This document shows positions 22,801 to 31,689 of a stretch of 64,000 nucleotides of DNA, piece after piece. Below the pieces are notes generated by a model that saw only the letters and a program-made list of their open reading frames with translations, ran no database searches and was not told where the DNA came from. Source of the DNA: Aspidiotus rigidus. Lineage: Eukaryota > Arthropoda > Insecta > Hemiptera > Diaspididae. The stretch lies in assembly GCA_035079385.1 (NCBI GenBank), contig JAVHKY010000011.1:13038001-13102000 (forward strand). Reading direction: 5' to 3'. The position numbers and the translations under genes were made by a program. Each line of letters begins with the position of its first letter. Position 1 is the stretch's first letter.

Positions 22801-24290
22801 TTGTATCGTATCCAGGTCTCAGTCGCAAGGGAAAGTAAGTTGAGGTATTGCTCGATATCTTGGAAAAAAACAAATGATCACGACATCTTTTTGCACATCA
22901 GTAATAAGATCTAGATACTTTTCATTTTTTTTTTTTTTTTTTTTGTACTGTAGGAGGCGTTGGCGTTCCAAAGAAAATTCGATATCATGTTAACCCAAGC
23001 GATGTTCATACCGCAATGCCAATTGAAAATCGCTGAAATACTCAACATCCCGGTAATCGGCACAATCGCTTTTCGGAAGGAAATGCCTATGTTGAAGACA
23101 GGCAGTCCTCTCGCCCCTGCTGTTCATTCACACGTTTTATCAGAACTCGGCGAGCGAATGACGTTCCCGGAACGTTGCTTGAACGCTTGGTACTACATTT
23201 GGTCAATGTATTTCGACGCGAGTGTCATCCGACCTAAGGCGAGAGAATTTTGTCGGACATACTTCCCGAAATCACCAGCTTTACCGAAGATTTCAGCGGA
23301 GCTGTACTTTATCGATAGTCACTCGTCGATATTGCCCAGAGCTTTGACACCGAACGTGATTGAAGTAGCTGGTATCCACATCAGGCCGGCAAAACCCTTG
23401 AATGAGGTAAGATAATATTATGTGCTTTACCCGCATCGATGACTAATCCTTCATTACTTTATGTTTAGCGAATGGAAAACTTTATCGACGAGGCCGAACA
23501 TGGGGTGATTTTATTCACGTTGAGCTCGTTGGTTCGACCGAGCGAAATGCCTTCCAACATTACGTCCGTGTTTGTTGAGGTATTTTCGAGCATACCGCAA
23601 AGAGTGATATGGAAGTACGATGGAATCTTGGAAAATCTTAGCGATAACGTCATGTTGGCTGACTGGGTGCCGCAAAGAGATATCCTCGGTAAGATGTCAT
23701 CTAAAAACTTGATAAGAAATATACCAAAGACAGGATGTAAAATGCGAACAAACATTTCAGAGCATGAAAATGTTATCGCTTTCATCAGCCACTGTGGTCT
23801 GTCCAGCATGTTGGAGGCTATTCACACAGCAACACCGGTGGTCGCTATTCCTCTCTTCACTGATCAGCCGTCAAATGCTCAGTTATTAGAGAGTTTAGGA
23901 GTCGCTATTCGAGTACCAACGTTCAGACTCACGAAAAAACGCCTTTTGGAGGCCGTGAACAATATTACCAACGGTTCAAGGTAACTCACATGAAATTGTT
24001 TGCTCATGAAGTCACCAAACTTGGAAGAATTTTCATCCGGAAATGGAAGTTGACTGAACTGAGGAGGGAGGAAGAGTATCGACCCCAGGTCAAAGGGGGA
24101 AAGTTGAATTACTTATTCAAGAAATATGAAGTTCCCGATCGAAAGCAAATTTCAACTCAAGGGTAGAGAGAAAAGTTAACATTTTGGAAAAGTCTCGACC
24201 TAAGCTTGGTGAGAGGGGAAAGACTTGGAAAAATTTCGAATCATTTGCTGTGTAGAGAAAAATGAGTTGTGAATATTCCGAAGCAAGAGC

Positions 24291-24329
<39 letters not shown>

Positions 24330-25083
24330 TACTAGGCCTTAACCGGCTTTAAAAAATATAGAGTCAATCAGAGAAAGAAGACTTGGAAAATCAGAATTCA
24401 GGAACAGTTTGAGGGACTCGACAATTGAGTAACAAAGAAGGATATCGACCCCCAGCTAAAAGGGAGAAGTAAACTACTTATTCAATAGACATGAAGTTCT
24501 GAGATGAGAGCTATATACAGGAAGAAGACTTGGAGAAAATCTCAACTCGAGAGAAGAGGGCAAAATTGTTCATTCTGAGAGGAGGGAGGGGAAAATAAGA
24601 AAAATCTCGACTCGAGTTTAGAGCGAGGAGTTGGCTGACTCTTTTCTGAGGCTTATAAAATTTTGAATTTCGTGTGTACAGGGAAGGTGATCCAAGGGGG
24701 AGGGTGGGTGAGAGGCGTCGGAAAATAGGGGTCACTCTTGACTAAGAAATTATCCCGCGCAAGCGATAAAAATAGACTGATCAACATTCCCAACTTATTT
24801 TTCTAGCTACCGTGAGAACATGCAGACGCTATCGGAAAAGTTCAGAAGACGTATACGTTCACCTGGGCAAACGGTTGTATTTTGGACCGAGTATGTCTTG
24901 AAACATAAAGGAGCCACTTACTTGCGTGCAGCAACAATGGATATGCCTCTTTACCAATATTTACTGCTAGATATGATAGCGGTTGTTGGCAGCGCTCTGT
25001 GGTGGATTTCTCTCATGCTTTATTATCTTTTGAAGCCAATTTTCAAAAATTTAATGCGCTTGATGATATGCCGCATTCCTTAG
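13804..25083 (+). CDS. UDP-glycosyltransferase (UGT), six exons
   Basis: Membrane-bound UGTs transfer a sugar from a UDP-sugar to small lipophilic compounds in the ER. Exons: 13804-13821, 13895-14236, 22954-23406, 23469-23688, 23761-23980 and 24807-25083. All have GT/AG borders and join in frame to 1530 nt (509 residues), the usual family length. ATG at 13804 was chosen because MEIKRM plus exon 2 gives a proper signal peptide (MEIKRMLQVGILLLACHW). N-terminal domain: exon 2 and most of exon 3. C-terminal domain: the signature from WVPQRDIL through FISHCGLSSMLEA to PLFTDQPSN. Two oddities: residue 35, where the catalytic His usually sits (P-x-x-S-H), is Ala (PGISAFYF), and the partner acidic residue near 135 is Gln (FDIMLTQAMF). 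The frame is intact, so it is probably expressed, but activity may be altered. Confidence 0.85.
14300..15950. other. No gene recognised (intronic)
   Basis: Anonymous intron sequence with a poly-C run at 15191-15202 and several imperfect local repeats such as 'CTAAACTTACTAAG.AGGCTAGTTAGTA' (about 15380-15560). No coding features or recognisable transposon motifs. Confidence 0.4.
15965..16030 (-). repeat. PLE terminal repeat fragment
   Basis: The sequence containing ACGTTCTTCCAAGTTACGG and ATCCATAATA is the reverse complement of the PLE-1 terminal repeat (ORF start MDDRNLEERIRF). It marks a PLE end in minus orientation, about 450 bp beyond the minus-strand PLE body that ends near 16480. The interval 16070-16460 is pyrimidine-rich and unassigned. 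Confidence 0.6.
16480..17604 (-). pseudogene. PLE copy, minus orientation (left arm of a large palindrome)
   Basis: Reads from 17604 down: PKAATIQHMGEQL, then KFEGKFFEFPD, PIGSPSGSL, the YVDD-type site near 17325, then SSINFLDLSIS and IHEFGIYRK. FCPVAYKMAAFNRLVDRL and LLTIKHLAGVNGVN follow, then FLGKFFLQLGRA, and the GIY-YIG region down to about 16590. Several frameshifts and a deletion after YNPT make it dead. It shares distinctive substitutions with the plus-strand copy at 20075, which indicates that the two copies arose from one inverted duplication. Confidence 0.82.
17605..17842. mobile_element. Foldback (palindromic) insertion element
   Basis: A GC-richer imperfect palindrome of about 238 bp. 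It begins CAGTGACGCGCC and ends GATGCGTCACAATT, with arms sharing AAACGTGTTTT and ATACGCGTGTTCGACTCG around the central GTTCGATTACGAGTCGAAC. It lies between the PLE arm and the mitochondrial-DNA arm on the left of the palindrome and is absent from the corresponding point on the right (about 20065-20075). It is therefore a later insertion near TTAATA. No ORF of note. Confidence 0.6.
17866..19410 (+). repeat. Tandem array of ~390-410 bp units: nad1-derived mtDNA plus PLE palindrome
   Basis: Four units, marked by TTTTATTCTTA at 17891, 18281, 18691 and 19077. Each unit has about 310 bp of A+T-rich sequence whose start (TTATAATTGGTTAGTGATTT) matches, in inverted orientation, the nad1-like sequence at 19995-20055. 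Each then has an inverted pair of PLE pieces (CCAAAGTAAATTTTACCAGG and TTCCTGGTACCCATCCATAG), corresponding to the PLE region coding for SWYPSIKFTLE. The unit is therefore a chimera of mitochondrial and retroelement DNA that was amplified. Confidence 0.68.
19411..20065 (-). pseudogene. NUMT: nad1 fragment in inverted orientation
   Basis: The first 100 bp (19411-19510) is the PLE-palindrome junction of the array in reverse orientation. From about 20000 down to 19800 the minus strand reads, in mitochondrial code, LPFDFYVSESELISGFNLE. This matches the nad1 hallmark (T-P-F-D-F-x-E-G-E-S-E-L-V-S-G-F-N-x-E-Y). Downstream the frame becomes unrecognisable and very AT-rich. The boundary with plus-strand PLE sequence is at about 20070. 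Confidence 0.72.
20075..21250 (+). pseudogene. PLE copy, plus orientation (right arm of the palindrome)
   Basis: Starts at PKAATIQHMVEQ and proceeds through KFEGKFLEFPVEVGIPIGSPLGSL and the RT site RYVDEV near 20350 (second catalytic Asp changed to Glu). A deletion follows, then damaged sequence up to 20600. From 20638 a single 178-codon frame runs to TAG at 21172-21174. It covers VRRKLRRSILDSTTSL, FLGKFSLQLG, FYNPTTVGGLFVKLKD and the GIY-YIG domain (RSGVYKMEGRDCRGFYIGKT). The first Cys of its CxxC-like pair is Gly. After the Tyr-to-TAG stop the reading continues IPEDGLIEIVYYS. Confidence 0.85.
21251..21960. other. PLE 3' untranslated end, then unassigned sequence
   Basis: 21251-21400 is the PLE 3' region, with CGAAGATGGTTTTGTAACC near 21291 and a decayed terminal repeat near 21360-21395. 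From 21400 to 21960 the composition is more balanced and unlike its surroundings, but I find no conserved protein or RNA in it. Confidence 0.4.
22310..22745. repeat. Dispersed repeat with TGACGTCA sites
   Basis: Two TGACGTCA palindromes (22413-22420, 22576-22583) lie with CCCATGAAAAAGCTTCCCTG, a 'GCTCGCGCCTGCCCTCGC' stretch and GGGTTCCCCGCTAAAA. The last block is shared with 11180-11290 (opposite strand) and 52900-53000. Open frames here are repeat frames, not genes. Confidence 0.6.
22954..25083 (+). CDS. UGT exons 3-6: acceptor-domain end, UDP-sugar-binding domain, membrane anchor
   Basis: Exon 3 (22954-23406, after TTGTACTGTAG) carries EALAFQRKFDIML, EILNIPVIGTI and GERMTFPERCLNAWYY, the standard middle of insect UGTs. 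Exon 4 (23469-23688) has FTLSSLVRPSEMP and VIWKYDG leading to WVPQRDIL. The codon is split over a 72-bp intron into exon 5 (23761-23980), which has EHENVIAFISHCG, TPVVAIPLFTDQPSN and the nucleotide-sugar site DQ. Exon 6 (24807-25083) starts SYRENMQTLSEKFRRR, then has a luminal tail and one transmembrane helix (MIAVVGSALWWISLMLYYLL) followed by a basic tail (KNLMRLMICRIP), the expected ER anchor. Intron 5 is 826 bp and contains a GA microsatellite. Confidence 0.88.
24292..24328. repeat. (GA)n microsatellite
   Basis: Uninterrupted AG dinucleotides in UGT intron 5. Confidence 0.9.
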
Positions 25084-25364
25084 ATTGGGATCATTTCAGC
25101 TATTTACCTTGTTATAGGGTAAAAAGCGTACTATTTATTATCTTTTAAAGCCAATTTTCAAAAGTTTAATGCGCTTGCTGATATGCAGCATTCCTTAGAT
25201 TAGGATTATTTCAGCTATTTACCTGGTTATAGGGTAAAAAGCGTACTATTTATTATCTTTTAAAGCCAATTTTCAAAAATTTAATGCGCTTGATGATATG
25301 CCGCATTCCTTAGATTAGGATTATTTCAGCTATTTACCTGGTTATCGGGTAAAAAGCGTACTAT
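25021..25364 (+). repeat. 115-bp triplication of the UGT 3' end
   Basis: Copies begin with TATTATCTTTT at 25021, 25136 and 25251 (period 115 bp). Copy 1 covers the last 63 nt of UGT coding sequence, the stop and the first 50 bp of the 3' UTR. Copies 2 and 3 repeat the same piece downstream with few differences, so the 3' UTR contains two extra copies of the coding tail. Confidence 0.9.
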
Positions 25365-26697
25365 AGTCTACGTGACGATGTTTTTAAAATACTCGTAGTA
25401 TGAGTTTTATTTTTAAGAGAATAAAGTATATTTTCAGTAGCAAAACTCGAACGTCATTTGCACAGCCATACTCATGCGCAAATTGTAGCTCGAAGGTCCG
25501 AGTTTTTCTAAAATTTCCTGAAGGAAGTCAGAAAGAGTCACTTCTCCGAATTTTGGACTACAATCTCTCATAAAATACAGTCCACCCTGATGTATGTAAC
25601 GCGTTGAATCAACAAGTTTTTACCAACGGCCTGATCAATTTTTTTGAAATTGAAAAATTACCGAGTTCAGATAGTCTACCTTGAGATTCCAAAGTGAATA
25701 ATAAAGAAATCAAGAGAACCTGAAGAAAAATGAAGAAAAAAATATTTAGCATTGAATCAAAAATGTCATGTGAACAGCAGGATGAATTTTTTTAAAATTG
25801 AAGTATTATCAAGTCCAGACAGTCTTCTTTGAGATTCCAACGTAAGTAATAGAGAAATAAAGAAAACATTTTTAACAATGAAGAATAATAATTTAGAAAC
25901 AAAATTGGCACTAAATCCACAATTTCATGAAAACAACTGAATCAATTTTTTTAAAATTGGAGAATTACCAAGTTCAAATAGTCTTCCTTGAGATTCCCGA
26001 GTGAATAATAAAGAAATCAAGAGAACCCTTCTGAACAATGAAGAACAAAAATTTTTAAAAATTGGCATTAAACCAGCAATTATATGAGAGCAGCCGGATC
26101 AATTTTTATTTTTAAATTGGAAAATTACCAATTTCAGATAGTCTTCTTTGAGATTCCAAAGTGAATAATACAGAAATAAAGAAAACCCTTTTAAGAAGGA
26201 AGAATATTGATTTTAAAAAATTGGCATTGAATCAACAATTTTTTGAGAACGACACAATCAATTTCTTTCGAACTGAAAAATTACCAAATTAAGATAGTTT
26301 TCTTTGAGATTCCAAGTTAATAATAAAGAAATCGAGAGAGCGTTTGTAAACAATTTTATTGATAATAGGTACATAATGACAAAAAAAATAAAATTTTGAC
26401 TCTGAATCAATAATTTCTCGAGAACGACTAGATCAATTTTTTTAAAATTAAAAAATTCATTACCAAGTTCAGGTAGTCTTCTTTGAGATTCCGAAGTTAA
26501 TAATAAAGAAATCAAGAACCCTGTATAACAATCGAGAATAATGATGGGAAAAAGAAAAATTGATATTGAATTAACAATTTCTTGACTACGGCACAATCAA
26601 TTGTTTGAATTTGAAAAATTACCAGGTTCAGATAGACTTCCTTGAGATTCCAAAGTGAATAATAAAGAAATCAAATGTACCCTTTTTAACGATGAAA

Positions 26698-26722
26698 TGA
26701 AGAAGAAGAAGAAGAAGAAGAA
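26698..26722. repeat. (GAA)n microsatellite
   Basis: About eight AGA/GAA trinucleotides inside one satellite unit. Confidence 0.85.
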
Positions 26723-27689
26723 TAAAAAATCTACAATTTTATGAAAACAGCAAGATCAATTTTTTGTAAATTGAAGTATTGCCAAGTTCAGATAGTCATC
26801 ATTGAGATTCCAAAGTGAATAATACAGAAATAAAGAAAACTCTTTTAAGAATGAGGAATGATAATTTTGAAAAAAATTGGCATTGAATCAACAATTTCAT
26901 GAGAACAGCGGGATAATTTTTTTTTTAATTAAAGAATTACCGAGTTCAGATAGTCTTTGTTGAGATTTTAAAGTGAATAATAAAAAAAAATGGAGAATAA
27001 TTTTTTTTCTTATAAAAAAGAGAAAATATTGACATTGAATAAAACGGCACGATCAACTTTTATAAAATTGAAAAATTACAAAGTTCAGACAGTCTTCATT
27101 AAGATTCCAAGGTGAAAGATAGAGAAATCAAGAACCCTTTTTAACAATGGAGAATAACAGTTTTCTCTTTATGAAAAGAAATAAAATTTTGACATTGAAT
27201 CAACAATTTCTTGAGAACAACAAGATCAATTTCTTTAAAATAGAAAAATTACCAAGTTCAGTTAGTCTTCTTTGAGTTTCCAAGGTTTGGTATAGTTTCT
27301 GGCATCTTGCAGCCACAAATTTTGCGTATATACCTACCTGAAAAAATTTTTTGACATTGAATCAACAATTTCTTGAGAACGCCATGATCAATTTCTTTCA
27401 CCTTGAAAATTATCCCAGTTCAGCTAGTCTTCTTTGAGAAAACAAAGTGAATAATAAAGAAATCAAGAACCCTTTTTAACAATGGAGAATAACATTGAAA
27501 AAAAAAATTTTACATTGAATCAACGATTTCTTGAGAACGATACGATTAATTTTTTTAAAACTAAAAAATCACCAAGTTCACATAGTCTTCTTTGAAATTC
27601 CGAAGTGAATAATACAGAAATAAGGAAAACCCTGTTAACAACAAGAAATAATGATTTTAAAAAAGAATTGGCATTGAATCAACAATTTC

Positions 27690-27908
27690 CAGAGGCGTAG
27701 CATCAAAGGTGGACGATAGTGGGCAATGTCCCTTCCAGCGTTGTGATTCTGCCTTCCCTAAACAAATTCCCCATGACTAAAAAAAAAAAGAAGAAAACAA
27801 AAAAACAAACCATGAAAATTAAAAAATTTGAGGTACCTCCCCCTCAAAATTTCATATGCTCCCCCCCCCAAAAAAAAAAAAAAAAAAAACATTCTGGCTA
27901 CGCCTCTA
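27690..27908. mobile_element. hAT-like MITE inserted in satellite
   Basis: Ends are CAGAGGCGTAGC and GCTACGCCTCTA (11 of 12 bases matching as inverted repeats). The element is flanked by an 8-bp direct repeat, ACAATTTC (27682-27689 and 27909-27916), which occurs once in intact satellite units. CAG-type ends with an 8-bp target duplication fit the hAT superfamily. The interior has A-rich and C/A-homopolymer stretches and no transposase. Confidence 0.75.
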
Positions 27909-28080
27909 ACAATTTCATGAGAAAGGTAGTATCAATTTTTTTAAAAGTAAAAAATTACAATGTTCAGATAGTCTTCTTTGAAATTCTAAAGGGAATGACA
28001 GAAAAATCAAAAACCCTTTTCAACAATATAAAAAAAAAAAATTGATAAAAAAAAAAATTTTGACACTGAATTAATAATTT

Positions 28081-28214
28081 GTGACCCTGTCTACAGAAAC
28101 CCGGCTTAGTGTTCAATTACAATCAGGAGAAGAGGAATCTTTCTTCCTCTGTAGAAGGTCCTTTTCTTCTGATCGATATTCAACGCTGAGCCGGGTTTCT
28201 GTAAACGGGGTCAC
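28081..28214. mobile_element. Palindromic MITE (134 bp) in satellite
   Basis: Starts GTGACCCTGTCTACAGAAAC and ends GTAAACGGGGTCAC. The arms pair over about 60 bp with few mismatches, including CAGAAACCCGGCT, and leave almost no loop. A short ATTT repeat flanks it. The superfamily cannot be assigned from the ends. Confidence 0.72.
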
Positions 28215-29626
28215 ATTTATTGAGAATGCCGCAATCAATTTTTTTTAAATTAAAAATTATTAAGTTCAGATAGTCTTCTTTGAGATTCTGAAGAGAATGA
28301 TAGAAAAATCAGAAACCCTTTTTAACAATCAAAAAAAAAAAAAAAAAAAAATTTAATAAAAAAAGAAAATTTTGACACTGAATTACTAATCTCTTGAGAA
28401 TGCCACAATTAATTTCTTTGAAATTGAGAAATTACCATGTTCTGATAGTCTCCTTTGAGATTCCAAAGTGAATGATAAAGAAATCAAGAACTCTTCTTAA
28501 CAATAAAGAAATTTTTTCTTAATAAATATAAAAAAGAAAATTTTGATATGGAATCAACAATTTATTGAAAATTGAAAACGATACAAGAATTTTTTTTAAA
28601 TTGAAAAATCACCAAATTTAGATAGTCTTCTTCAAGATTCCAAAGTGAATGAAAAAGGAATAGAGAACCCTGTTTAACAATGGAGAATAATTTTTTTTAA
28701 TTATTTTATAAGAAAAAAAAAAATTTTTACATTTTGAATCAACAACGTCTTGAGAACGACGCAATCAATTTCTTCAAAATTGAAAAAATACCAAGTTCGA
28801 TTTAAAAAAACGTTAGATAGCTCCTGAGTCTCGCGGCCACTTTTGCACATATTTCTAAAACAAATTTTTGAAATTGAATCAACAATTTCATGAAAACGGC
28901 ACGACCAATTTTTTTGGAATTGAAAAATCACCAAGTTCAGATAGCCTTCTTTGAGATTCTAAAGGGAATGATAGAAAAATCAGAAACCCTTTTTAACAAT
29001 AAAAAAAAAGGAAAATTTTTAATAAAAAAAGAAAATTTTGACACTAAATCAATAATTTCTTGAGAATGCCACAATCAATTTTTTTAAAATTAGAAATTAC
29101 CAAGTTCAGATAGTCTTCTTTGAGATTCTGAAGGGAAGAATAGAAAAATCAGAAACCCTTTTTAACAATAAAAAAAAAATTTAATAAAAAAAGAAAATTT
29201 TGACACTGAATCAATAATTTCTTGAGAATGCCACAATTAATTTCTTTGAAATTGAGAAATTACCATGTTCTAATAGTCCCCTTTGAGATTCCAAAGTGAA
29301 TGATAAAGAAATCAAGATTTCTTTTTAACAATATAGAAATTTTGTCTAAATAAATATAAAAAAGAAAATTTTGATATGGAATCAACAATTTATTCATTCT
29401 CAAGAAATTATTGATTCAGTGTCAAAATTTTCTTTTTTTATTATATATATTTTTTTTTTATTGTTAAAAAGGGTTTCTGATTTTTCTATCATTCCCTTCA
29501 GAATCTCAAAGAAGACTATCTGAACTTGGTAATTTCTAATTTTAAAAAAATTGATTGTGACATTCTCAAGAAATTATTAATTCAGTGTCAAAATTTTCTT
29601 CTTTTATTAAAATTTTTTTTAACCAA

Positions 29627-31260
29627 CCCTGTGTCGCCTTTATTGTACGGGCTGCCTAAGGTTCATAAGAAGAACACTCCGATGCGGCCGGTCGTTTCCT
29701 TTGTGTCTTCCCCACGTACATCTTGGCAACATTTTTGGACCGTTAGTTTAAATCTAGAGTAGAGTCACCCTACTCTATGAAGAATTCGGTCTCTCTGGCT
29801 GATAAGCTTAAAGATGACATTCTTCCGCCTGATTCTACCTTATGCTCTTTTGACGTAATCGGCTTATTTCCGAGTATCCCCAGAGCTACTGCCATGCAGC
29901 ATATGGGAGACCTCATGGTCCAATCTAATATCTGTCACGAAGAACTGGCAGAATTTTTCAATTTACTCAATATTTGTTGGTCACCCAATTTTTCCAAATT
30001 TGAAGGGAAATTTTTCGAATTTCCTGAGGAGGTAGATATCCCTATTGGCTCTCCTCTGGGTTCCCTCATTTCGGAGGTTTTCATGTCTAAATTTGAGCTC
30101 GATCTTTTTTCCTCTGATCAGGGGCTTTTGGGTCATATACATTATTGGCACAGGTATGTTGATGATGTGTTGTGCATGTGGACCGGTCACCAAGATCTCC
30201 TTTCGGAGTTTCTTAGGTATCTCAATAGTTTGTACCCTTCCATCAAATTCACGTTGGAAGTAGGCGGTTCATCTATAAATTTTTTGGACCTTACTATCTC
30301 TAATAGAGAAGGTGTCCATGAATTCGCCATAAATAGAAAAGATACCTCGACCGATATTACCGTCCACGGAAGATCTTTTTGCCCTGTTGCCCACAAAATT
30401 GCCGGTTTCAATAGTTATATCGACCGGTTGACTAGTATTCCATTGGGTCACCTCGCTTTTCAACAGGAGCTTTTGACTATAAAGCACTTGGCCAGAGTGA
30501 ATGAGGTCAGCTTAGATATTGACTGGATGGTCCATAGAAAATTGACTCGGAAAAGCCCTGATTCCACTACCTCCCTCCCCCGCAATCCGGCGTCAAATAG
30601 TAGAAAACTTTAGATTAGGCTCCCCTTTTTGGGAAAATTCTCTTCCCAGTTAGGTCGTGTCCTCCGCCTATTTAGGTTTCACCCAGTGTATTACAATCTT
30701 AACACTGTAAAAAGTCTGTTCGTTAAGCTGAAGGACCCCATCCCACTGTTCGAAAGAAGTGGGGTTTACAAAATGGAGTGTAATGACTGTAATGGAATCT
30801 ACATAGGCGAGACTGGACGTCAGCTCAAAATTAGAATAGATGAGCATAGGAAGGCGTGGGAAAAGAAGAAATTGGGTGATTGGCATTTGCGGACCATCTT
30901 ATTACCACTGGCCACAGTTTCAAAGAGGGATCCGAGTCCCTCCTCCATAGAGAGTCCTCGGTTTTCAAACGTACCGCGTTAGAACATATTGAAATTATTC
31001 GCCATCTGAATAACGACAACCTAAATGTGCTCAACAGGTACATACCTGATGAGGGGTTGATTGAACTAGTTTATGAGTATGATTCACATTGTGATGACTC
31101 GGTAGTTCAGTCATGATTTCCTCGGTAGTATTTGTTGCCGGCCGGTATTGGTTCAGTTGCTTTCATGTCACCCGTTGACAATGGTTCTTTAATCGAAAGC
31201 GCTCCGGTGTATTTTGTAGTTCTGTGGCTTTAATTAAATTACTCCGTCTGTTTTACTCCT
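29627..31260 (+). pseudogene. PLE family 2 copy, best-preserved RT/GIY-YIG
   Basis: Truncated at the 5' end: starts at [20 protein letters not shown], with a frame break near 29765. An open frame of 278 codons (29777-30613) carries CSFDVIGLFPSIP, PIGSPLGSLISEVFM, the catalytic HRYVDDVLCMW (YVDD at 30155-30166), INFLDLTIS and LTIKHLARVNEV. It ends at a TAG that replaces a conserved Trp, and the same frame continues past it (FLGKFSSQLGRVLR). The GIY-YIG domain is RSGVYKMECNDCNGIYIGET. A frameshift near 30885 precedes FADHLITTGHSF and the end RYIPDEGLIELVYEYDSH. The 3' region (to about 31317) has its own terminal repeat, related to but distinct from PLE-1. Confidence 0.9.
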
Positions 31261-31317
31261 TTGAGTATGTCGTCGTCTGATGTCTTTGGTCATAATTTGG
31301 AGAACCGAATCAATTCT

Positions 31318-31683
31318 AGGTATGGGGTCCTTCAGTCTCACAAACAACCTCTTGACTGTGGTAGGGTTGTAAAACGTGGGTCTGAAGCCAAACGGGCGGA
31401 GGGGCCGACCCAATTGGAGGGAGAACTTCCCCAAGAAAGGGAGACTGATCCAACGCAAACCGCGATCAAGGATCGTGTCTCGGGAGAGGGAGGTGGTGGG
31501 ATCAAGAAGGCTCCTCGTAACTTTCCTCCGAACCATCACGTCAACATCGACATTGACCCCATTCACTCTGGCCAGGTGTTTCATTGTGAGTAACTCTTTC
31601 TTTGTTTTTTCTTTCGAGTATTCGTTTTTCGCGTTTATTATGGATAGCCGTAACCTTGAGGAACGTATTCGTTTAATGAAGAG
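31318..31683 (-). pseudogene. PLE-1 family internal fragment plus terminal repeat, minus orientation
   Basis: Minus-strand frame with KKELLTMKHLARVNGVNVDV, RRKVTRSLLDPTTSL, LRWISLPFLGKFSLQLG, FYNPTTVKRLFVRLKDPIP. It is an internal slice whose sequence is closest to the PLE-1 family. At 31605-31683 a plus-oriented PLE-1 terminal repeat follows (ATTATGGATAGCCGTAACC then GAGGAACGTATTCG). The piece is fused head to head with the end of the PLE family 2 copy. Confidence 0.8.
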
Positions 31684-31689
31684 GACCAA

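Larger units (their letters stand above)
14237..22953 (+). other. UGT intron 2, 8.7 kb, transposon-filled
   Basis: Starts GTGAGTTT and ends after a T-rich tract at TTGTACTGTAG. Contents in order: anonymous AT-rich sequence (14300-15950), a PLE end (15970-16020), an inverted PLE pair around a mitochondrial-DNA array (16480-21380), unassigned sequence (21400-21960) and CRE-type repeats (22310-22740). At this size it is far longer than the gene's other introns (62-826 bp). Both flanking exons are in phase 0, so the join is unambiguous. Confidence 0.75.
25490..29625. repeat. ~160-bp satellite array (about two dozen units)
   Basis: Divergent units share 'TTGAATCAACAATTTC.TGAGAAC', 'AAATTGAAAAATTACCAAG', 'TTCAGATAGTCTTCTTTGAG', 'ATTCCAAAGTGAATAATA' and 'AGAACCCTTTTTAACAAT'. 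Diagnostic TAGTCTTC boxes recur at roughly 150-180 bp intervals from 25660 to 29270. The last portion (from about 29395) is inverted. Indels in A runs vary unit length. Two small inverted-repeat elements interrupt it (27690-27908, 28081-28214), and a PLE lies at its right edge. It starts shortly after the UGT 3' triplication. No coding. Confidence 0.88.

Noticed and set aside
27719..28045. 108-codon ORF rich in Lys
   Set aside because: Produced by poly-A runs in the hAT-like MITE and the satellite.
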